Shown: positions 1 to 6,300 of the stretch, piece by piece
How the letters are laid out: each line of letters opens with the position of its first letter
Position numbering within the stretch: the stretch's first letter is position 1
Assembly (NCBI GenBank): GCA_015494245.1
Contig: WGBN01000359.1
Location: 1 to 7,781 of the forward strand
From: Saprospiraceae bacterium
GTDB lineage: Bacteria; Bacteroidota; Bacteroidia; Chitinophagales; Saprospiraceae
Length of the DNA: 7,781 bases
Direction of reading: 5' to 3'
Notes under the pieces: model-generated
Told to the model about the DNA's origin: nothing
The model's database searches: none
The model's input: only the letters and a program-made list of their open reading frames with translations
Program-made: the position numbers and the translations under genes

Positions 1-19
1 AGATGCGTATAAGAGACAG
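1..19 (+). other. Residual Tn5/Nextera mosaic-end adapter (assembly artefact)
   Basis: The first 19 bases match the 19-bp Tn5 mosaic end used in Nextera-type libraries (AGATGTGTATAAGAGACAG) at 18 of 19 positions; the only difference is C instead of T at base 6. It lies exactly at the sequence edge and an open reading frame resumes right after it, so it is best read as untrimmed adapter and not as a genomic transposon end. Confidence 0.9.
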
Positions 20-20
20 C

Positions 21-152
21 CTCATAGACGGCCTCATGGCGCCAACGCCCCATGCCGCCGCCCTATGGGAGTTACAAATAAAACACTTTTTGGAAACACA
101 AAACACACAGATCAAATCCATCTCCTCAGCCGAGCAATGGATGAACGCCTAA
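21..152 (+). CDS. 3' end of an unidentified protein-coding gene (5' truncated)
   Basis: One plus-strand frame stays open from the adapter junction to a TAA stop at 150-152 and encodes about 43 C-terminal residues. They contain a His-Ala-Ala-Ala-Leu-Trp-Glu-Leu stretch and end in Gln-Trp-Met-Asn-Ala. The composition is that of a normal soluble protein with an amphipathic helical end. Only 12 A-rich bases separate the stop from the ATG of the next gene, so the two are probably co-transcribed. I do not recognise the family. It is short enough that a chance open frame cannot be excluded. The true start lies off the contig. Confidence 0.5.
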   Translation, partial: LIDGLMAPTPHAAALWELQIKHFLETQNTQIKSISSAEQWMNA

Positions 153-164
153 ACAAAACGACAA

Positions 165-1373
165 ATGAAGATTGGAATCATCAGAGAAGGGAAAATACCA
201 CCCGACACCCGTGTGCCACTCAATCCCACAGAATGCGCACAGATCATTTCCAAATACAAACTCGACCTCGTAGTCGAACCCTGCCCCACCCGCTGTTTCA
301 GCGATGCGGAGTACATGCAAATGGGCATCCCCCTTTCTGCCAATCTCGAAGACAGAGACATCCTCCTCGGCGTCAAAGAAGTGCCCATCCGGCAGCTCAT
401 TCCGGAAAAGACTTATTTTTTCTTTTCCCACACCATGAAAAAACAACCTTACAACAGAGACCTGCTGCGGGCCATACTCGAAAAGCGCATACACCTCATA
501 GATTACGAAGCCCTGACAGACGAAAACGGCCATCGCATCATCGCCTCCGGACGCTTCGCCGGCATGGTGGGCGCTCATAATGCGCTCTACACCTACGGAA
601 GACGCACAGGAGCTTTTGAACTTGCACGACTCACAGACCTCCCTTCCTATGAAGTAGCCGTAAAGGAGCATTACCCCCGCCTGCAAATCCCTCCGGTAAA
701 AATCGTTCTCACAGGCACGGGACGCGTGGCCAATGGCTCGGCCGAAGTGCTGAGAGATATGGGCATAGCAGAGGTGAGCAGTACGGAATTTCTCGAAAGA
801 GACCGGTTCGACAGGCCCGTATTCACCCAGATATCCTCTCTGGAATACGTCAGACGAGCCGATGGCAAGCCCTTCCAAAAAGAAGATTTTTATCGAGAAC
901 CGGAAGCCTTCGTCAGCAATTTCGAACGCTACTACCGACAAAGCGACATCTTCATCAACGGCATTTTCTGGAAGAAAGGAGCCCCCGCCTTTTTTACGCT
1001 GGAAGAAATGAATACGCCCGATTTTCGCATCCGCGTCATAGCCGATGTAACCTGCGACATTGCACCCGAAGCTTCCATACCCGCAACCATCAAAGCCAGT
1101 ACCATCGCTGACCCCATCTTCGGCTTTGATCCCCGCACGGGGCAGGAAACAGAACCCCACCAGGAACACGTCATTGACATGATGACCATCGACAACCTGC
1201 CCAACGAACTGGCACGGGATGCCTCCACAGCCTTCGGAGCACAATTCGTAGCACATGTCATGCCCGAGCTCTTAAAACCTCACAGCGACATGCTCGAACG
1301 CGCAACCATAGCCAAAGACGGCGCCCTCGGAAAACACTTCCAATACCTGGAGGATTATGTGAAAGGGAAATAA
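165..1373 (+). CDS. NAD(P)-dependent oxidoreductase, alanine dehydrogenase / saccharopine dehydrogenase (lysine-forming) superfamily
   Basis: Complete 402-residue cytoplasmic enzyme with the two-domain AlaDh/PNT fold. The N-terminal domain opens with KIGIIREGKIPPDTRVPL and carries a GVKE motif (Lys71) and an FFFSHTMKKQPYN motif (His89), which correspond by position to the catalytic Lys and His of yeast LYS1 and of alanine dehydrogenases. The Rossmann domain has a GxGxxxxG dinucleotide loop at 184-191 and a conserved IADVTCDI segment near 292-299. The SHT-K-QPYN wording and the ending resemble Bacteroidota proteins usually labelled alanine dehydrogenase or simply oxidoreductase, and they look closer to LYS1/LKR than to classical alanine dehydrogenase. 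The reaction is therefore probably reversible NAD(P)-linked reductive amination or deamination of an amino acid, but the substrate (alanine, saccharopine/lysine or another) is not shown. The ATG at 165 begins the conserved N-terminus; its leader is A-rich with no Shine-Dalgarno motif. Length is normal for the family, with no frameshift. Confidence 0.88.
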   Translation: MKIGIIREGKIPPDTRVPLNPTECAQIISKYKLDLVVEPCPTRCFSDAEYMQMGIPLSANLEDRDILLGVKEVPIRQLIPEKTYFFFSHTMKKQPYNRDLLRAILEKRIHLIDYEALTDENGHRIIASGRFAGMVGAHNALYTYGRRTGAFELARLTDLPSYEVAVKEHYPRLQIPPVKIVLTGTGRVANGSAEVLRDMGIAEVSSTEFLERDRFDRPVFTQISSLEYVRRADGKPFQKEDFYREPEAFVSNFERYYRQSDIFINGIFWKKGAPAFFTLEEMNTPDFRIRVIADVTCDIAPEASIPATIKASTIADPIFGFDPRTGQETEPHQEHVIDMMTIDNLPNELARDASTAFGAQFVAHVMPELLKPHSDMLERATIAKDGALGKHFQYLEDYVKGK

Positions 1374-1403
1374 TTGTTTGAGCGACCTAAGCCGCTCAAA
1401 CAA
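1374..1403. terminator. Bidirectional terminator hairpin between convergent genes
   Basis: A perfect 11-bp inverted repeat (TTGTTTGAGCG at 1374-1384, CGCTCAAACAA at 1393-1403) encloses an 8-base loop. It begins right after the TAA of the oxidoreductase and lies 14 bases beyond the stop of typA, so it fills most of the 44-base gap between the two convergent genes. On the minus strand the stem is followed by TTATTTCCCTTTC, a reasonable U-rich tail for typA. On the plus strand no T-run follows, so it may only stabilise that 3' end. Confidence 0.75.
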
Positions 1404-1417
1404 GTACTCAGTCAACC

Positions 1418-3178
1418 TCAGGGGATCTTCCTCATCCGCAGGCTCTCCGGCGTAACCTCCAGGTACTCGTCCTCGCGGATGTATTCCAGGAATTCCTCCA
1501 GCGAAAACTGAATTTTCGGAGCAATGCGGGCCGCATCATCAGAGCCCGAAGCGCGCATGTTGGTGAGCTTTTTGCCTTTGATGAGATTGACCTCCAGGTC
1601 ATTTTCACGGGTGTATTCTCCAACCACCTGCCCCTTGTAAATCTGATCTCCGGGCTCCACAAAGAAACTGCCGCGGTCTTGCAGGCGATCCAAAGCGTGA
1701 GCCAATACCTGGCCGTTTTCCATAGAGACCATAGCCCCCTTGATGCGGCCGTTGAGCTCGCCCTTCCAGGGTTTATAAGCCTTAAAGCGATGCGTCATAA
1801 TGGCTTCCCCGGCCGAAGCCGTGAGAATGTTGGTGCGCAGACCAATCAGGCCCCGCGAAGGAATTTCAAACTCCAAATGCTGCAAATCGCCCTTGGGCTC
1901 CATGACCAACAGCTCTCCTTTGCGCTGCGTAACCAACTCGATAATCTTGCCGGAACTCGCCTCAGGTACATCTACTACCAAAATCTCATAAGGCTCCATC
2001 TTGCCCTCCTCCGTCTCCTGAATCAATACCTTCGGACGACCGACCTGAAACTCATAGCCCTCCCGGCGCATGGTCTCAATCAAAATGGAAAGGTGCAAGA
2101 TGCCACGACCATAGACATTAAATTTGTCTTCGGTATCGGTCAATTCCACGCGCAGGGCCAGGTTCTTTTCGGTTTCTTTCAGCAGGCGCTCGCGCAAATG
2201 GCGGGAGGTGACGAACTTGCCTTCCTTGCCAAAAAAAGGCGAGTTGTTGATGGTAAACAGCATGCTCATGGTGGGCTCGTCCACCGAGATGCGCGGCAGG
2301 GCTTCGGGCGCCTCCAAATCTGCAATGGTATCTCCGATTTCAAAATCGTCCAAACCCGTAATGGCGCAAATATCTCCACTGCGCACTGCCGAAACGCGCG
2401 CCTTACCCAGGCCTTCAAACACGGAAATCTCCTTGATGCGCACCTTCTTCCGCTCCTCTTTCTTGCAGAGCAGATAGTCTTTGTTCTCCTCCAAATCTCC
2501 ACGGTAAACCCTCCCTATGGCAATGCGACCGGTGAAAGGCGAAAAATCCATGGAAGTGATCTGCATCTGCAAAGGCCCCTCCCGATAAGGAGCTTCGGGT
2601 ATGACCTCCAAAATGGCATCCAGCAAAGCACTGATGTCAGAAGTTTTCTCCTGCCAGTCGCGGCTCATCCAGCCGTATTTGGAAGAGCCGTAAATGGTTT
2701 CAAAATCCAGTTGCTCTTCCGTGGCATCCAGATTGCACATCAGGTCAAACACCGCTTCATGCACCTCCTCGGGCCGGCAGTTTTCCTTATCCACCTTATT
2801 GACCACCAGCAAGGGCTTCAGACCCAGTTCCAGCGCCTTCGACAAGACGAAGCGCGTCTGGGGCATGGGGCCTTCAAAAGCATCTACCAACAAGAGAACA
2901 CCATCGGCCATCTTCAACACGCGTTCCACTTCGCCTCCAAAATCGGCGTGCCCGGGTGTGTCAATGATATTGATCTTCACCCCCTTGTAAACAACAGACA
3001 CGTTTTTCGACAAAATGGTGATGCCGCGCTCGCGCTCCAGGTCGTTGTTGTCGAGTATCAACTCCCCCGCGTCCTTGCGCTTGTCGAGCACTTCGCAGTG
3101 ATGGATGATCTTGTCAACGAGGGTGGTTTTGCCGTGATCTACGTGGGCAATGATGGCAATGTTTCGAATGGCTTGCAT
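1418..3178 (-). CDS. typA: Ribosome-binding translational GTPase TypA/BipA
   Basis: 586-residue GTPase of the EF-G/LepA/TypA group, which binds the 70S ribosome and affects stress and low-temperature growth and 50S assembly. All G motifs are present: P-loop AHVDHGKTT at 11-19, switch I ERERGITI at 48-55, DTPGH at 73-77 and NKVD at 127-130. The EF-G-like beta-barrel domain, domains III and V (SRGLIGLR) and the TypA-specific C-terminal domain (KGKKLTNMRASGSDD) follow. The ATG at 3178 is chosen because MQAIRNIAIIAHVDHG is the family N-terminus; an in-frame ATG 37 codons upstream (3289) would put a terminator hairpin inside the coding sequence. The leader before the ATG is CAAATTTTTTTC with no Shine-Dalgarno motif. 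The protein ends at RMRKIP, roughly a dozen residues before typical TypA proteins, whose basic tail is missing; this tail is variable. It converges on the oxidoreductase gene. Confidence 0.97.
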   Translation of the reverse strand: MQAIRNIAIIAHVDHGKTTLVDKIIHHCEVLDKRKDAGELILDNNDLERERGITILSKNVSVVYKGVKINIIDTPGHADFGGEVERVLKMADGVLLLVDAFEGPMPQTRFVLSKALELGLKPLLVVNKVDKENCRPEEVHEAVFDLMCNLDATEEQLDFETIYGSSKYGWMSRDWQEKTSDISALLDAILEVIPEAPYREGPLQMQITSMDFSPFTGRIAIGRVYRGDLEENKDYLLCKKEERKKVRIKEISVFEGLGKARVSAVRSGDICAITGLDDFEIGDTIADLEAPEALPRISVDEPTMSMLFTINNSPFFGKEGKFVTSRHLRERLLKETEKNLALRVELTDTEDKFNVYGRGILHLSILIETMRREGYEFQVGRPKVLIQETEEGKMEPYEILVVDVPEASSGKIIELVTQRKGELLVMEPKGDLQHLEFEIPSRGLIGLRTNILTASAGEAIMTHRFKAYKPWKGELNGRIKGAMVSMENGQVLAHALDRLQDRGSFFVEPGDQIYKGQVVGEYTRENDLEVNLIKGKKLTNMRASGSDDAARIAPKIQFSLEEFLEYIREDEYLEVTPESLRMRKIP

Positions 3179-3224
3179 GAAAAAAATTTGTGGCACTCGG
3201 GCCGGATTCGTTCTAAAATGGCCG

Positions 3225-3232
3225 CAAAGGTA
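3225..3232 (-). promoter_or_regulatory. Candidate Bacteroidota -7 promoter element of typA
   Basis: The minus strand reads TACCTTTG, an exact match to the Bacteroidota -7 consensus TAnnTTTG. It lies 46 bases upstream of the typA ATG, which would give a leader of about 40 bases. A matching -33 TTTG box at the usual spacing is not seen; that position falls inside the terminator stem just upstream. The call rests on the -7 motif and its location. Confidence 0.45.
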
Positions 3233-3261
3233 CAAAGAAAAAGCCGATGCAGTGCATCGGC
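3233..3261 (-). terminator. Intrinsic terminator of the giant secreted-protein gene
   Basis: Bases 3243-3261 form an odd palindrome (GCCGATGCA, centre G, TGCATCGGC), which folds as an 8-bp GC-rich stem with a 3-base loop. On the minus strand it is followed at once by TTTTTCTTTG. This is a textbook intrinsic terminator for transcription coming from the giant gene, whose stop lies about 100 bases upstream. It ends exactly where the candidate typA promoter element starts. Confidence 0.8.
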
Positions 3262-3325
3262 CTCTAAAAGTTTGGGCAAGACCTTGCAAACCATTGTTTG
3301 CACGGCCTCACCCAACCACAAACCA

Positions 3326-3355
3326 CATTGGAGGAGGCACACTCCCCCTCCAATG
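3326..3355 (-). terminator. Stop-proximal hairpin after the giant gene
   Basis: A perfect 9-bp inverted repeat (CATTGGAGG at 3326-3334, CCTCCAATG at 3347-3355) with a 12-base interior that allows one or two more pairs. It starts 8 bases past the stop codon of the giant gene. The minus-strand sequence after it (TGGTTTGTGGTTGG) is only moderately U-rich, so it may be a weak first terminator or an mRNA 3'-end stabiliser upstream of the stronger terminator at 3233-3261. Confidence 0.5.
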
Positions 3356-3363
3356 CGCGCTCA

Positions 3364-6300
3364 TCAGTGCAGAATCTTGCGATAAACGATTTCGCCTGCC
3401 CGCGTTTCAATCTGCAGGAAGTAGATGCCTTTCGGCAAATGCCCCAAATTCACGCGGCTGCCATCCAGGCTGACGAACTGCAGGCGACCCTGAGCGTCGT
3501 ATATCCGTATGCGCTCTATTTCTACGCCTTGCGGCAAATCGAAGTACAACCAATCGGAAGTCGGATTGGGGAAGACTTTAATGCCATCTGCCGGGCTTGG
3601 CGTTTGCACGGAAGTGCTGATGTCTGTCTGTGCCGGCATTTTAAACAGAGGCACAGGGCTTTCATCGGCCCGCAGAGCATGCACATCGAGAATGCTGACC
3701 TGCATCTCTCCCTTGCCCAGGACATCGTCAATGATGCCTATGAAATTGGCCATGGCACCATAGCCCCCCACATCGTTGTGGTCAATGCGCGTGATGGCGA
3801 TCTCCACCACGCCTTCCGCTGCCAGCGTGCGATCTATACTCAACACCTGCCCTCCGGCAGCCAGCCAGGAGTCATCAAAAGTAACATCAATGGAATTGGG
3901 CATGATCACCTGCGGGTCAAACTGCACCTTGAAGGACAAGCCGTAAATGGCATCAACCGGAATGTCTTCGGTGCCGAGCATGACCTCTGCCTCAAACGGG
4001 CCGTTGGGTATGGCCGGTGGCAGCGACAAATAGATGGGCGGATCGTTCTCCGTAGCCTCTTGTGCAGGTACCGGAATGGGCTCGGAATAGCTCAGACCGT
4101 AATTTTGCTCAATGGCCTGTACATCAGCCTCATTGATGATGCCATCTCCATTGCAATCGGCAAACTTGTAGTTCAAGGCGTCGGTTGCAAAGTTCTGCGG
4201 CCAGTCCAGCCCCACATGGGCCTCCCAGTCAATACCCTGCAAAGGACGCGCCGGCCCCTCTGCTCCATAGGCCAGACCGATGTTCAGCAAATCGTCGTAA
4301 TTCGCTTCTCCATTGCGGTTGGCATCTCCGGGCCAAATCTCATCAAAGACCACACAAGAAGGCGCCTCGTAGTTTGTATCCTCACAACAATTGGGTACAT
4401 CATTGATGCAAACCAAAACGTGCACCACGTTTGAGGCACCCTGCTCCAGACCATCAATGGTCAAAGGCAAGGCACTGAGCGGATAGAAGTCGTAGAAAGT
4501 GCCGTCTATGTACAGGTCAAAAAAATCATTGCCCGGATTCTGATAACCGAAGTCTATGGTCAGACTGTAGGTGCCATCGGCAGCGCAATCGCCCGGCGTA
4601 GCCGTCAAGTCAAAGATCGAACACTCCGCAGAGCAGTCCACCGGACCCAACTCCGTGTAATTGCTGCAATTGGGATCGGCCACATCGGTAATGACAAATT
4701 CATACACAGTAACGCCATCCCCCTCAAAAGGCCCCAGCGTAATGGGCAAATCGGCATAGTTGAACAAACCATAGTTCATACCATTGCCCACGACCTTAAA
4801 CTGATCGCCCACATTGGCGTAATCGAAATTCAGGATGACCTCAAAAAATCCGTCTGCATCGCAAGGCGTATGCTCTGCCTCCACATTGAAAATATGGCAC
4901 TCCACGCAATCGGGCAGCTCCAGTTCGATCAAGGTGCAGCAATCCGGAATGTCGTGATAACAAACCGTTATCGAAACCGGTGAAGGGAAACCACAGGGAA
5001 CGGTAACCACCGTAGGCTCATTCGGCAGATTGTCAAAGGTGCCTACAAAAATGTCATTGAGATATACATCCACCGGACTGCTGAGTCCCGGACCGTTTTG
5101 GCCAACCAACACCAGCAAACCTTCATCGCCCTCACCAACCAACTCTGCATATACGGGCGGCCCCACACAGGGTTCATTGCAATCCACAGGGCCAAAATCG
5201 GCATCCTGGATGCAGTATGGGTCTTCCAAATCGCGCACTACAATGTGATAAACCGTAGTGCCGTCTCCGGCCAGCGGGCCGAGCGTCAAAGGCAGCTCAT
5301 CGTAGCCGTAGATGCCCATGTTCTGACCATTGACAACTACCTTAAAGCCTCCGGCAGAGCCGTTTTGATGGGGGAAATCCAGGTCAAAGAGAAAATTGCC
5401 ATCGCCATCGCATGGATAGGGTTCAACCACCAATTCGCCTATGTGGCAGGCCAGACAGGGCGTCATATCCACAGCTACGCTCACGCAACAGGAAGTGCCC
5501 TCAGCATCGCAGATGGTCAATTCGCCTTCCGGCAAATCGCTGCAGGGCAATTCGAGAATGACCGGCAGATCGGCATAAAAGAACATGCCTATAAACTCCC
5601 CGTTAAAATGCACTTCAAATTGATCCGAAAGCGGATTGACGGCTGTCAGATCCAGTTCGTAAACCAGAGATGCTCCATCGCTTTCGACATAGTCGAGTGC
5701 GACCTGATACAAAACGCAATCATTTCCGCAATCCACAGGCCCAAAGCTTCCGACCAACTTGCAGGCGGGGTCTTCCGTATCCCGAATGAGAATGGGATAA
5801 ACCGTAGTGGAATCGCCGAGGAACGGCCCAATGGTTACGGGCAAATCGGCATAGCTGTAAGGTCCATAAATCTGGCCATCCGCCTTGATTTTAAAATGAC
5901 CACCCTGGCCATCGTGCTGGAAATCCACATCCAACATGAAAAGTCCGTTTTCACAGGGCCCCGGCTCCACGACCAGATCGTGCAAATCGCAGGGCAGGCA
6001 GGCAGACATATCCACAGCTACCGAAGCACAGCAATCCGGCAGATCGTTCATGCAGACGGTTATTTCGCCTTCCGGCAAATCCCCGCAGGGCAAAACGACC
6101 TGCAACGGCAAATCTTCCAGGCTAAAGAAGCCCAAAAACTCGCCATTGTAGAAAAGGTCAAAATGGTCCTGATCGGTGTTTTCGACAGAAAAGTCAATTT
6201 GATACAGCAAACCGTCATCCACAGGCTCTATAAAATCGGCCACCAAATCGCCAATGACACAAGGCGGAGCCGTAACCGTACAAATGTTGTCCAAACCGAG

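Noticed and set aside
1..19. Genuine Tn5-family transposon end
   Set aside because: It stands alone at the first base with no transposase or second end and equals the engineered mosaic end except for one base, so library adapter is the simpler explanation.
126..1256. 376-codon minus-strand open frame
   Set aside because: It is antisense to the oxidoreductase with a Cys/Gly/Phe-rich, motif-free translation typical of a reverse-strand shadow.
3179..3289. N-terminal extension of TypA by 37 codons to an ATG at 3289
   Set aside because: The extension overlaps the terminator palindrome and the TAnnTTTG element and has no similarity to TypA. The family N-terminus starts exactly at the ATG at 3178.
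1679..3385. 568-codon plus-strand open frame
   Set aside because: It lies antisense to typA over nearly its whole length, its translation has no recognisable motif, and it runs through the intergenic hairpins. typA is unmistakable on the other strand.
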